NCBI GenBank assembly: GCA_964509545.1 | Contig: CAZDXQ010000003.1 | Coordinates: 62,001-126,000, forward strand | Source of the DNA: JADJWR01 sp964509545 | Lineage (GTDB): Bacteria; Pseudomonadota; Gammaproteobacteria; Burkholderiales; Burkholderiaceae_F | Length of the DNA: 64,000 nt | Reading direction: 5' to 3' | Shown: positions 1 to 8,119 of the stretch, piece after piece | How positions within the stretch are numbered: position 1 is the stretch's first letter | How the letters are laid out: every line of letters starts with the position of its first letter | Program-made: the position numbers and the translations under genes | The notes under the pieces: model-generated | The model's input: only the letters and a program-made list of their open reading frames with translations | What the model was told of the DNA's origin: nothing | Database searches by the model: none

Positions 1-336
1 CCGATCCGCGACCTGCTCTATTCGCCGGTGCAGGGCGACGGGCAGGAGCATGACGCGCGCTGGGTGCAGCAGCTGACGCAGCAGGTGCAGGCGGCCGAGG
101 TCGAACTGGCGGCGGAACTGGCGAGCACCTCGATCACCGTCGGCGAACTGCGCCGCCTGCGCGCCGGCGACTTCATCCGCCTGCCGATCAAGCAGCTGAT
201 TCCGGTGAAGGTCGACGGCGTGCCGGTGATGGAGTGCAGCTTCGGCACCGTCAACGGCCGCGCCGCCGTGCGCATCGAGCGGATGCTGAAGTATTCGAAG
301 TTCGCCGACCGCCGCGGCGCCGGCGACCTCCACTGA
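1..336 (+). CDS. fliM: Flagellar motor switch protein FliM, C-terminal end (5' cut by window edge)
   Basis: FliM sits in the cytoplasmic C-ring and binds phosphorylated CheY to set the direction of flagellar rotation. The visible 111 codons start in frame at base 1 with PIRDLLYSPVQ, which matches the end of the FliM middle domain (usually preceded by SMIEP). They run through the C-terminal SpoA-type domain (ITVGELRRLRAGDFIRLPI) to a stop at 336. The N-terminal CheY-binding part lies outside the window. fliN follows 14 bases later, as is usual in fliMNOPQR operons. The identification rests on the domain and on the perfect flagellar context. Confidence 0.93.
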   Translation, partial: PIRDLLYSPVQGDGQEHDARWVQQLTQQVQAAEVELAAELASTSITVGELRRLRAGDFIRLPIKQLIPVKVDGVPVMECSFGTVNGRAAVRIERMLKYSKFADRRGAGDLH

Positions 337-350
337 GCGGAGCCTTCCTG

Positions 351-764
351 ATGAACATGTCCTCCGACGCCTCCGGCCGCGGTACGGCCGACCAATGGGC
401 CGCGCTCGACGAGCCCTCCGCCGGCGCGCTCGCCGTCGACAGCACGGCGCAGCCGGCCGACATCTTCCAGCCGCTCGAGCCGGGCAACCCCGCCAGCGGC
501 AAGCAGGACCTCGACCTGATCCTCGATATCCCGGTGCAGCTTTCGGTCGAGCTGGGTCGGACCAAGATCCCGATCAAGACCATCCTGCAGCTGGCCCAGG
601 GTTCGGTGATCGAACTCGACGCGCTGGCCGGCGAGCCGATGGACGTGCTGGTCAACGGCTGCCTGATCGCGCAGGGCGAGGTCGTCGTCGTCAACGAGAA
701 GTTCGGCGTGCGCCTGACCGACATCGTGACGCCGAGCGAGCGCATGCGTCGCCTGCATCGCTGA
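351..764 (+). CDS. fliN: Flagellar motor switch protein FliN
   Basis: FliN forms the base of the C-ring with FliM and helps dock export substrates. The ATG at 351 (MNMSSDASG) has GCGGAG a few bases upstream and gives 137 residues, a usual FliN length. The first 50 residues are a low-complexity acidic/Ala-rich linker. Residues about 54-133 are the SpoA domain (DLDLILDIPVQLSVELG, then a hydrophobic core with GSVIELD and VNEKFGVRLTDIV), which is highly typical of FliN. The gene lies between fliM and fliO in the same direction. Confidence 0.96.
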   Translation: MNMSSDASGRGTADQWAALDEPSAGALAVDSTAQPADIFQPLEPGNPASGKQDLDLILDIPVQLSVELGRTKIPIKTILQLAQGSVIELDALAGEPMDVLVNGCLIAQGEVVVVNEKFGVRLTDIVTPSERMRRLHR

Positions 765-769
765 ACCCG

Positions 770-1216
770 GTGCCGACCGTGTCCCGCTTTCCGCGATCGC
801 TCCTCGGCGGCCTGGCCTGCGCTGCGTTGCTGGCCGCGCGGCCCACAGTCGCCGCCGCGCAGGCGCAGGCGCCGGCCGCGCCTTCGCTGGCGCCGATCGT
901 CATGGCACTGGCCGCAGTGCTGCTGCTGATCCCGGTGGCGGTCTGGCTGCTGAAGCGCTTCGGCGCCGGCACCATGGCGCCGCTGGCCGGCCTGCAGGTC
1001 GTCGGCCAGCTGCCCCTCGGCGCAGGTCAGCGCGTGGTCGTGCTCGCCGCCGGCGAGCGCTGGCTGCTGCTCGGCGTGACCGCGGGCAGCATCACGCGGC
1101 TCGGCTCGCTGGCCAAACCGCCGGCCGACGCGGCGCTGCTGAATGCGGCCGCGACGCCGGCGAACTTCGCCGCGCTGCTGGCGCGCGTCACGTGCGGCGG
1201 ACCGACAGCTTCCTGA
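770..1216 (+). CDS. fliO: Flagellar biosynthesis protein FliO
   Basis: FliO is a small inner-membrane protein that helps assemble the FliP/FliR export gate. I chose GTG at 770, five bases after the fliN stop. A second in-frame GTG at 779 is equally possible. The product is 148 residues. It has a hydrophobic N-terminal segment ending near AAAQAQ, which may be a signal sequence, and a transmembrane helix near residues 40-62 (APIVMALAAVLLLIPVAVWL). The short cytoplasmic FliO domain follows (LQVVGQLPLGAGQRVVVLAAG...WLLLGVT). FliO is poorly conserved, so the call leans partly on its position between fliN and fliP. Confidence 0.88.
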   Translation: MPTVSRFPRSLLGGLACAALLAARPTVAAAQAQAPAAPSLAPIVMALAAVLLLIPVAVWLLKRFGAGTMAPLAGLQVVGQLPLGAGQRVVVLAAGERWLLLGVTAGSITRLGSLAKPPADAALLNAAATPANFAALLARVTCGGPTAS

Positions 1217-1220
1217 GGCA

Positions 1221-2006
1221 ATGCACAGTCGGCTTGAGCGCGCACGGGGCCGCTGCGCCCGGCTGGTGACGGCATGGCTGCCGCTTGCGGTCGCCCTGCT
1301 GCTCGCCGCGGCGCCTGCCGCCGGACAGGACAGCCCGCTGGCGATCAACGCCACGCCTTTGCCCGGCGGCGGCACCAGCTACTCGGTGCCGGTGCAGACG
1401 CTGCTCGCCTTCACGCTGCTCACCTTCCTGCCGGCGGTGCTGCTGATGATGACCAGCTTCACCCGCATCATCATCGTGCTGTCGCTGCTGCGCCTGGCGC
1501 TGGGCACGCAGACGACGCCGCCGAACCAGGTGCTGATCGGGCTGGCGCTGTTCCTGACCTTCTTCGTCATGGGCCCGACCTTCGACCGCATCCACGACGC
1601 GGCCTACGTCCCCTACCGCGAGCAGAAGCTGAATTTCGAGCAGGCGCTGGCCAGCGGCGGCGCGCCGCTGCAGCAGTTCATGCTCCGCCATACGCGCGAC
1701 GCCGACCTCGAGCTGTTCACGCGCATGGCGCGCATCGACAAGGTCGAGCGGCCGGAGGAGGTGCCGCTGCGCGTGGTGATCCCGGCGTTCATCACCTCGG
1801 AGCTGAAAACCGCCTTCCAGATCGGCTTCATGGTCTTCATCCCGTTCCTGATCATCGACATGGTGGTGGCGAGCGTGCTGATGTCGATGGGCATGATGAT
1901 GCTGTCGCCGGTGCTGATCGCGCTGCCGTTCAAGCTGATGCTGTTCGTCCTCGCCGACGGCTGGAACCTGCTGATCGGCTCGCTGGTGGCGAGTTTTCAG
2001 GTATGA
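1221..2006 (+). CDS. fliP: Flagellar type III export gate protein FliP
   Basis: FliP forms the pentameric core of the flagellar protein-export channel with FliQ and FliR. The ATG at 1221 gives 261 residues. It begins with a cleavable-looking signal sequence (hydrophobic stretch, then AAPAAGQD), as is known for FliP. Conserved blocks are LLMMTSFTRIIIVLSLLR, the TPPNQVLIGLALFLTFFVMGP segment, and the C-terminal hydrophobic pair around FMVFIPFLIIDMVVASVLMSMGM. The start lies 4 bases after the fliO stop. fliQ follows after 93 bases, which is a wider gap than usual. Confidence 0.97.
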   Translation: MHSRLERARGRCARLVTAWLPLAVALLLAAAPAAGQDSPLAINATPLPGGGTSYSVPVQTLLAFTLLTFLPAVLLMMTSFTRIIIVLSLLRLALGTQTTPPNQVLIGLALFLTFFVMGPTFDRIHDAAYVPYREQKLNFEQALASGGAPLQQFMLRHTRDADLELFTRMARIDKVERPEEVPLRVVIPAFITSELKTAFQIGFMVFIPFLIIDMVVASVLMSMGMMMLSPVLIALPFKLMLFVLADGWNLLIGSLVASFQV

Positions 2007-2099
2007 GCCGCGGCCGCTGGGCTCCGGAGCACACGGCCGCGCCGCGCGGGCCAGGGCACGGCCGCGCCCGCCCTGTGCGACAGCGTTGATGGACTCGAA

Positions 2100-2369
2100 A
2101 TGAATCCCCAATCCGTGATCACCCTCGGCCAGCAGGCGCTGTACGTGATGCTGATGATGGCTGCGCCGCTTCTGCTCACCGCGCTGGCGGTCGGCCTGCT
2201 GGTGTCGATCCTGCAGGCGGCCACGCAGATCAACGAGATGACGCTGACCTTCATTCCCAAGCTGCTGGCCATCATTGCCGCCCTCGTCATCGCCGGCCCA
2301 TGGATGATCACCATGTACGTCGACTTCGTGCGCCGGCTGTTCGAGTCGATACCGGCGGCGATCGGCTGA
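2100..2369 (+). CDS. fliQ: Flagellar type III export gate protein FliQ
   Basis: FliQ packs around the FliP/FliR export gate in the inner membrane. The 89-residue product has the typical two transmembrane helices (about 15-40 and 55-75) and the conserved segment SILQAATQINEMTLTFIPKL, diagnostic of FliQ/EscS proteins. The length equals the family norm. No strong Shine-Dalgarno is visible before the ATG, so translation may depend on readthrough from fliP. The 93-base spacer contains a duplicated CACGGCCGCGCC. Confidence 0.97.
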   Translation: MNPQSVITLGQQALYVMLMMAAPLLLTALAVGLLVSILQAATQINEMTLTFIPKLLAIIAALVIAGPWMITMYVDFVRRLFESIPAAIG

Positions 2370-2480
2370 CGGCTGCGATGCCGGGTCGACGCGCCGGCAG
2401 CGAAGCACCTCGCCCGTTGCCTCGCCTCGTCGGACAGGCATTCGCCGGCCCGTGCCGCGCACACCGATGCCACGGGCAAC

Positions 2481-2522
2481 GATCGCTGATCGCCGGTCAC
2501 TGATCACCGATCGGCGATGATC
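2481..2522. repeat. Cluster of five GATC tetramers across the fliR start
   Basis: GATC occurs at 2481, 2488, 2502, 2509 and 2519. The cluster is palindrome-rich and covers the ribosome-binding region and start codon of fliR. I see no evidence of what it does. See findings. Confidence 0.5.
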
Positions 2523-3281
2523 ACCTTCACCACCGAGCAGCTATCCGCCTGGTACGGCGCGGTGTTCTGGCCGCTGGTGCGGGTGCTGGCGCTGATGTCG
2601 GTGGCGCCGGTGCTGTCGCACCGGGCGATCGCCGTGCGCGTCCGCCTCGCCCTCGCATTGGCCATCGCCATCCTGCTCGTCCCGATCGTGCCCGCGCCGC
2701 CGATCGCCGATGCGCTGACCGGCGCCGGGCTGGCGCTGCTGGTGCAGAACATCGCCCTCGGCGTGCTGATCGGCTTCACCGTGCGCCTCGTGTTCGCGGC
2801 GCTGGAGGTGGCCGGCGAGATCATCGGCCTGCAGATGGGCCTGTCCTATGCCGGCTTCTTCAACCCGGCGACCGGGCAGACGCAGAATGCCGTGGGCAAC
2901 TTCATGTCGCTGCTGGCGCTGCTGATGTTCGTCGCCATCGACGGCCACCTGTGGCTGCTGCACGCGCTGGCCGAAAGCTTTCGCCTGTATCCGCTCGACG
3001 CCGCGGCGGCGCTGCCGCTGGACCTTGGCCAGGCGGCGAAAATGGGCGCCGACATCTTCACCGTCGGCCTGACCATCGCGCTGCCGTTCGTCGCGGTGAT
3101 GCTGCTCACCAACATCGTTCTTGGCGTTCTGGCGCGGGTGGCGCCGCAGCTGAACATCTTCGCCGTCGGTTTTCCGCTGACCATCCTGGTCGGCCTGTCG
3201 CTGCTGTTCCTGCTTCTGCCTTACCTCGAGACGCCGCTGCGGGCGGCGCTCGAACGCAGCCTGACCGTCTGGATCCGCTGA
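2517..3281 (+). CDS. fliR: Flagellar type III export gate protein FliR
   Basis: FliR is the single-copy component of the flagellar export gate. The 254-residue product has the usual polytopic pattern with several membrane helices. It carries the family block AGEIIGLQMGLSYAGFFNPATGQ near residues 99-121, followed by a region corresponding to the helix that plugs the gate. The ATG at 2517 lies 147 bases after fliQ without an obvious Shine-Dalgarno. The sequence just before and across the start is unusual, with five GATC tetramers in 42 bases. The gene ends the visible flagellar cluster. Confidence 0.96.
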   Translation: MITFTTEQLSAWYGAVFWPLVRVLALMSVAPVLSHRAIAVRVRLALALAIAILLVPIVPAPPIADALTGAGLALLVQNIALGVLIGFTVRLVFAALEVAGEIIGLQMGLSYAGFFNPATGQTQNAVGNFMSLLALLMFVAIDGHLWLLHALAESFRLYPLDAAAALPLDLGQAAKMGADIFTVGLTIALPFVAVMLLTNIVLGVLARVAPQLNIFAVGFPLTILVGLSLLFLLLPYLETPLRAALERSLTVWIR

Positions 3282-3367
3282 CGCGTCTGCCCGCCGCCCC
3301 CCTGCAGGCGGGCGTGGCGCGGCGCGGTAAATTGAGGCACAAGCACGTATCGGCCGGCGCTGCCGCG

Positions 3368-4030
3368 ATGACATCGAACGCTCCTGTCGCCTTCGCCTGG
3401 ACCGTTATCGGTTGGGCGCTGCTGCTGCCCCCGGCGTGGCACTCGTGGCAGGCGCTGCGCCGCGGTCCGCCGCTCGCCGGCGCGCAGCAGCACGTGTGGC
3501 TGGCCGGGGTCGTGTTCCTCGCCTGGCTGTGGACGCTGCAGGTCAGAACCGCCGATGGCGCCACCTTGGGCCTGCTTGGCGCCGCCTTCTACGCGCTGGT
3601 CTTTGGCCGCGACTGGGCGCGCCTCGGACTGCTGGCAGCGCTCGTCGTGCATGCCGTGGCCACCGGCGGCAGCTGGGCGAATCTCGGCATCGAAGGCCTG
3701 CTGCTGGCCGTCTTGCCGACGACGATGACCGACGTGCTGCGCCGGCAGATCGAACTGCGGCTTCCGCGCAACCTGTTCGTGTTCATCATCGGCAACGGCC
3801 TGTTCGTCACGCTGGCGGTCACGGCGACCACCAGCGCGGCCCTGCTCGCAGCGGCGAGGCTGACCGCGCCCGCGGCCGCAACCGTGGATCAGTTCGCCTA
3901 TGCCCTGCTGCTCGCCTGGGGCGAGGCGCTGGCGAGCGGCATGCTGTTCTCGGCGCTGGTGATCTTCGGCCCGCACCTGGTGCTGACCTACCGGCAGGAT
4001 CTGTACCTACCGCCACGGCGCGGCGCCTGA
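3368..4030 (+). CDS. CbiM-like energy-coupling membrane protein (COG3235 type)
   Basis: A 220-residue polytopic membrane protein starting at the ATG at 3368 (MTSNAPVAFAW). I count six to seven hydrophobic segments. The block LPRNLFVFIIGNGLFV, the conserved PTTMTD and the C-terminal GMLFSALVIFGPHLVLTY resemble the COG3235 branch of the CbiM/energy-coupling permease superfamily. Those proteins are often linked to metal uptake, but their substrates are mostly unknown. No partner ATPase or cobalt gene is adjacent, so the function is left open. The gene stands alone between fliR and the next enzyme on the same strand. Confidence 0.7.
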   Translation: MTSNAPVAFAWTVIGWALLLPPAWHSWQALRRGPPLAGAQQHVWLAGVVFLAWLWTLQVRTADGATLGLLGAAFYALVFGRDWARLGLLAALVVHAVATGGSWANLGIEGLLLAVLPTTMTDVLRRQIELRLPRNLFVFIIGNGLFVTLAVTATTSAALLAAARLTAPAAATVDQFAYALLLAWGEALASGMLFSALVIFGPHLVLTYRQDLYLPPRRGA

Positions 4031-4165
4031 TGGCTGCCCTTTGCATCACAGCCTCCCACGCGCATCGGCTTCGGCGGCCGCACCCTGCGCCGAGCTTTCC
4101 GTTGCGCCCGCCGCGGGCTCCGGGATCGGCTCTAGACTGACCTCTGCCCCAGCGAGCCCGCCGCC

Positions 4166-5854
4166 ATGAACCGAACCGCTGCCCGCATCCTCGTCGACCA
4201 GCTGCAGATCCACGGCGTCAACCACGTGTTCTGCGTGCCTGGCGAAAGCTACCTGGCCGTGCTCGACGCGCTGTACGACGCGCGCGGCATCCGGCTCATC
4301 GTCAACCGGCACGAATCCGGCTCGACGTTCATGGCCGACGCCTACGCCAAGCTGACCGGGCAGCCGGGCGTGGCCTTCGTGACGCGCGGCCCCGGTGCCA
4401 CCAACGCCTCGATTGGCGTGCACACGGCTTACCAGGACTCGACGCCGATGGTGCTTTTCGTCGGCCAGGTCGGCAACGACTTCGTCGAGCGCGAGGCTTT
4501 CCAGGAGATCGACTACCGGCGGATGTTCGGCCAGATGGCGAAGTGGGTGGCGCAGATCGACCTGCCCGCCCGCATCCCGGAGTTCGTCGCCCATGCCTTC
4601 CAGGTCGCCACCAGCGGCCGACCCGGCCCCGTCGTGCTGGCGCTGCCCGAGGACCTGCTCGAACAGACGGCCGAGGTCGACGATGGCGCCTGCCACCAGC
4701 CCGTGCAGTCGGCGCCGACCGATACGCAGATCGCCGGCGTGCGCAGGCTGCTCGGCCAGGCGCGTTCGCCGCTGGTCCTGCTCGGCGGCAGCGGCTGGAC
4801 GGAGGCGGCCTGCGAGAACCTGCGTCGCTTCGTCGAAGCCAACCAGCTGCCGGTGGCCTGCGCCTTCCGCTACCAGGACCTGTTCGACAACCGTCATCCG
4901 AATTACATCGGCGACGTCGGCATCGCGATCAACCCGAAACTGGCGCAGCGTGTTCGCGATGCCGACCTGATCCTCGCCATCGGCCCGCGTCTCGGCGAAA
5001 TGACCACCGGCGGTTACTCGCTGCTCGCCGCGCCTCGCCCGAGGCAGAATCTGGTGCACGTGCACCAGGGGATCGAGGAACTCGGGCGCGTCTACCAGGC
5101 GCAGCTGATGATCGCCTCCGGCATGCCCCAGTTCGCGTCCCGAATGGCAATGATGGTGCCGGTGGAATCGCCGACCTGGGCTGCGGCCACAGCGCAGGCG
5201 CGGGCGGAATACGAGGCCTGGCAGGCGCAGGCGCCCGTTTACGGCAGCACCAAGCCGCGGCTGGATCTGTGGCAGGTGGTGCAGATGCTGCAGGCGAGTC
5301 TGCCGGCGGACACGATCATCGCCAACGGCGCCGGCAACTTCGCCACCTGGGCGCATCGCTACTGGCGCTATAGCGGACTGCGCACGCAACTGGCACCCAC
5401 CGCCGGCAGCATGGGTTACGGCGTGCCTGCGGGGATCGCCGCCAAGCTCGTCGCGCCGGAGCGCACCGTGGTCGTCTTTGCCGGTGACGGCGACTTCCTG
5501 ATGACGGGTCAGGAACTGGCCACTGCGGCGATGTACCAGGCCGGGGTCCTGATCCTGATCTTCAACAACGGCATGTACGGCACGATCCGCATGCACCAGG
5601 AGCGCCACCACCCGGCCCGGGTGATCGGCACCGAACTGGTCAATCCTCGCTTCGACCTTCTGGCGCAGTCCTACGGCGGCTTCGGCGCCGTCGTCGAGTC
5701 GAGCGCGCAGTTTGGCCCGGCGCTGGACGACGCGCTGGCCTTTACGCGGACGCGCAAGCTGCCGGCGGTGATCGAGCTGCGCACTGATCCCGAAGTGATC
5801 TCGCCGGCCACGACACTGGCGGCCATTCGCGCCACGGCGCAGAAATCGCACTGA
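4166..5854 (+). CDS. Thiamine-diphosphate-dependent enzyme, acetolactate-synthase-like
   Basis: A 562-residue member of the acetolactate synthase/pyruvate oxidase family. The N-terminal PYR domain carries the catalytic glutamate in NRHESGS (E50) and the block VTRGPGATN. The C-terminal PP domain holds the thiamine-diphosphate/metal motif from GDGD at 440-443 to FNN near 467. The length and domain order (PYR, central domain, PP) match the family. There is no adjacent regulatory subunit (ilvN), so it is more likely a catabolic or uncharacterised carboligase or decarboxylase than the biosynthetic enzyme. The substrate cannot be read from the sequence. The gene appears monocistronic. Confidence 0.85.
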   Translation: MNRTAARILVDQLQIHGVNHVFCVPGESYLAVLDALYDARGIRLIVNRHESGSTFMADAYAKLTGQPGVAFVTRGPGATNASIGVHTAYQDSTPMVLFVGQVGNDFVEREAFQEIDYRRMFGQMAKWVAQIDLPARIPEFVAHAFQVATSGRPGPVVLALPEDLLEQTAEVDDGACHQPVQSAPTDTQIAGVRRLLGQARSPLVLLGGSGWTEAACENLRRFVEANQLPVACAFRYQDLFDNRHPNYIGDVGIAINPKLAQRVRDADLILAIGPRLGEMTTGGYSLLAAPRPRQNLVHVHQGIEELGRVYQAQLMIASGMPQFASRMAMMVPVESPTWAAATAQARAEYEAWQAQAPVYGSTKPRLDLWQVVQMLQASLPADTIIANGAGNFATWAHRYWRYSGLRTQLAPTAGSMGYGVPAGIAAKLVAPERTVVVFAGDGDFLMTGQELATAAMYQAGVLILIFNNGMYGTIRMHQERHHPARVIGTELVNPRFDLLAQSYGGFGAVVESSAQFGPALDDALAFTRTRKLPAVIELRTDPEVISPATTLAAIRATAQKSH

Positions 5855-6010
5855 GGTGTTCTCCCGCAAACGCGGGGCCATCACCTTCGATACCGGTAAC
5901 GCGCGATCTGTTGTCGATGCGACGCAGCCCGGCTGGCGAAAGATGTGTAGTTAGTAAACACTTTCGTCGCAAGTCTTATCCCAGCACTGCAGCCAGCGAG
6001 TGGGACAGCC

Positions 6011-6508
6011 GTGAAGCGCGTCGTCGTCTTCGGTCAGAGTGGAGCCTACGGACACGCGAGCTGTGCGATGGTCGCTGGTCGTCTTGCGCGGCATCTCGGC
6101 CTGCCGGTGCTTACCGCGCATAGGGCAGCGTCTCCGAAAAGCGCGGCGCGCGAGTCCGGTTGGGTTGCCGTGGCCGGCGTCGGCGCGCTCCTCGAATCGA
6201 TCCTGTGCGCGGCCGACACCGCGGTGTGGCTTCATTACTCGCCGCTGACCGTTGCCCGGCTATGGATCCGGAACCTTCGCCTTCGCAGGCGTGAGGCGGC
6301 AGCGGTGGATCCGATGCCGGGGCTGGCGGATGTCCGCGACAGCGTCGTGCATGCGGCGTGGACGCCGCATCTGCATCGGCTGCTGCGCGAACGTGCCGCC
6401 GAGCCGATGCAGGTGTTCCATCTGCGCAACCCGAACGAGACGGACTTCTGGCTGCACGCGCAGGAACATCGCCTCGCACCGGATACCGTCACCGCGAAGG
6501 CCGCCTGA
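6011..6508 (+). CDS. P-loop kinase-like protein with a degenerate Walker A loop
   Basis: A 165-residue protein that begins at a GTG with no strong Shine-Dalgarno. Its layout resembles small nucleotide-kinase-like P-loop proteins (FlaR/topology-modulation type). It has a first strand (KRVVVFGQSG), a helix (SCAMVAGRLARHLGLPVL), a segment AADTAVWLHYSPLTVARLWIR that matches the usual DAVIWLDYP...R..R block, and an ending HLRNPNETDFWL like the family's RLRSPREADRFL. The Walker A should read GxxGxGKS/T but here reads GQSGAYGHAS, so the lysine is missing. It may therefore not bind or hydrolyse ATP. The family call is by resemblance only. Confidence 0.55.
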   Translation: MKRVVVFGQSGAYGHASCAMVAGRLARHLGLPVLTAHRAASPKSAARESGWVAVAGVGALLESILCAADTAVWLHYSPLTVARLWIRNLRLRRREAAAVDPMPGLADVRDSVVHAAWTPHLHRLLRERAAEPMQVFHLRNPNETDFWLHAQEHRLAPDTVTAKAA

Positions 6509-6567
6509 CTGGCGGCCGCGGGAAGACGGCGCGCAGGCGGCGGCTGGCGGGTTCCGCCGCGGCTGTC

Positions 6568-6939
6568 CTACCTTCGCAGGCGCTCGATCCGTGCTGCCGC
6601 GGCGTCCAGCGCAATGCGCAGCGCCGCCGCCCGGATCGGCTTGCGCAGCATCAGCGGCTCGACCCTTCGCTCGGCATCGCGCGGATCCACCGCCTTGCCG
6701 CCGAGGTTCAGGCGCAGCACGGCCAGGTTCGGCGGATCTTTCAGCCGTGTCCCGCGCGCCAGCAGCAGCGCGTCGACCGGCGTGTCGGTGCTCACCGTCC
6801 ACGGCGACTGCACCGACCGCAGCGATTGCACGATCGCGCCGATCTCCGCGGCCTCCTGCGCCGAAAAACCCGACAGGCCGAGCCGCAGTTCGCGGGGCAA
6901 CTTGACCGCGGTCGTCACGTCCGCCTCATCGATGCACAC
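6568..6939 (-). CDS. Small protein of unknown function
   Basis: A 123-residue reading frame starting at GTG 6939 and converging on the P-loop-like gene. It is soluble, with no membrane segment or signal peptide. A mixed N-terminal half (ELRLGLSGFSAQEAAEIGAIVQSL, then VDALLLARGTRL) could form a small alpha/beta fold. An Arg-rich C-terminal helix follows (RIALDAAAARIERLRR). I do not recognise the family. Codon use looks like its neighbours, which supports a real gene. It may be the last member of the pncC operon, 99 bases downstream. Confidence 0.45.
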   Translation of the reverse strand: MCIDEADVTTAVKLPRELRLGLSGFSAQEAAEIGAIVQSLRSVQSPWTVSTDTPVDALLLARGTRLKDPPNLAVLRLNLGGKAVDPRDAERRVEPLMLRKPIRAAALRIALDAAAARIERLRR

Positions 6940-7038
6940 AACGCCGGCTGCCTGGCGGCGACAGCCGATGGCTCGTGCCGCAGCGTCCGGCCTGTTTCAC
7001 CGTCGCGCGATAACGTTGATGCCGCGGCCGGCGGCCGG

Positions 7039-7554
7039 TCAGACATCGGTGTTCTCGGCCAGGATCTGCAGCAAGCCCTCGAGGGCGGCGATGATCGCCT
7101 GCGTACGCACCGCCGCGCGGTCGCCGGCGAAGCGTCGCGTCGTCGTCTGCACGCGCAGTTCGCCGGAACGCCGCAACGCCCACGAGAAGCACACCGTGCC
7201 GACCGGCTTTTCGGCGCTGCCGCCGCCCGGGCCGGCGACGCCGGTAATGCCCGCCGCCAGTTGCGCGTCGCTGGCGTCCAGCGCACCGCAGGCCATCGCC
7301 CGCGCCACGGCCTCGCTCACCGCGCCGTGGCGGCGCAGTTCTTCGGCCGGCACGCCGAGCATCTGCCGCTTGGCGGCATTGGAGTAGGTCACGAAGCCGC
7401 GGTCGAACCATGCACTGGACCCGGCCAACTGGGTCACGGCGTAGGCCACGCCGCCCGCGGTGCAGGACTCGGCCGTGGCCAGAACCATTCGCCGCGCCAG
7501 CAATGCGGCGCCGAGCTGCTCGGCCAGCTGCACGATCGTATCGGCGGTGTTCAT
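7039..7554 (-). CDS. pncC: Nicotinamide-nucleotide amidase PncC (CinA C-terminal family)
   Basis: This is a stand-alone CinA C-terminal domain, 171 residues. It hydrolyses nicotinamide mononucleotide to nicotinate mononucleotide, feeding the pyridine nucleotide salvage cycle. The conserved AESCTAGG motif (residues 28-35) holds the catalytic serine. GAVSEAVARAMACGAL and AAGITGVAGPGGG are the other family blocks. No N-terminal molybdopterin-like domain is present. The ATG lies 3 bases beyond the pgpA stop, so the two are probably co-translated. Confidence 0.93.
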   Translation of the reverse strand: MNTADTIVQLAEQLGAALLARRMVLATAESCTAGGVAYAVTQLAGSSAWFDRGFVTYSNAAKRQMLGVPAEELRRHGAVSEAVARAMACGALDASDAQLAAGITGVAGPGGGSAEKPVGTVCFSWALRRSGELRVQTTTRRFAGDRAAVRTQAIIAALEGLLQILAENTDV

Positions 7555-7557
7555 CGT

Positions 7558-8094
7558 CTATCCCCCGAGCCGCACGCCGATCGCTAGCACGAGCAGCGTG
7601 TAGAACGCCGCCACCACATCATCGATCATCACGCCGGCGCCGTTCTTCAAGCGCGCGTCGAGTGCGCGGATCGGCGGCGGCTTGACGATATCGAAAAAGC
7701 GGAAGAGCACGAACGCCGCGACCAGCAGCATGCCGCCGTGCGTGGCCTCGCCCGGCAGCAGCAGCAGGACGATCCAGAAGGCAACAATCTCGTCAATGAC
7801 GATGTGGCCGGAGTCCGCAGCACCAAGCCGCCGCCCGGTGATCTGCGCGGCGATGGCGCCGATCACGAGCATCGCCGCCACCAGCAGCCACCACTGCAGC
7901 GGATCGAGCCACTGATCGAGGCGAAGGAAAAGCAGCCAGGCCAGCAGCGTGCCCCAGGTGCCGGGGGCGACTCGCGGCAGACCGCTGCCGGCGCCGAGCG
8001 CGATCAGGTGCCACGGCGAAGCCAGCATGAAGCGCAGCGTCGCCGCAGCGCCCGGCGCGGCATCGACCTCGCGGCCCGGTGTCGTTTCCGTCAT
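7558..8094 (-). CDS. pgpA: Phosphatidylglycerophosphatase A
   Basis: PgpA removes the phosphate from phosphatidylglycerol phosphate at the inner membrane. The ATG at 8094 gives 178 residues. A TTG at 8130 that overlaps the thiL stop is an alternative. The family signature GSGLPRVAPGTWGT is at residues 36-49. HIVIDEIVAFW and the FRFFDIVKPPPI block follow, along with four hydrophobic segments. It sits between thiL and pncC, an order common in betaproteobacteria. Confidence 0.93.
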   Translation of the reverse strand: MTETTPGREVDAAPGAAATLRFMLASPWHLIALGAGSGLPRVAPGTWGTLLAWLLFLRLDQWLDPLQWWLLVAAMLVIGAIAAQITGRRLGAADSGHIVIDEIVAFWIVLLLLPGEATHGGMLLVAAFVLFRFFDIVKPPPIRALDARLKNGAGVMIDDVVAAFYTLLVLAIGVRLGG

Positions 8095-8119
8095 CGGCTC
8101 GACGCGGGTGTGATGAGGC

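Noticed and set aside
251..1375. Long minus-strand open frames antisense to fliN-fliO-fliP
   Set aside because: They are Arg/Ala-rich translations without family blocks and lie opposite a complete, well-recognised flagellar operon. High GC makes such shadow frames common.
2003..2089. Short frame between fliP and fliQ starting in an ATGA overlap with the fliP stop
   Set aside because: 28 codons of low-complexity Arg/Gly/Pro sequence from a GC-rich spacer with a duplicated 12-base motif. No Shine-Dalgarno before fliQ depends on it. Chance overlap is likelier.
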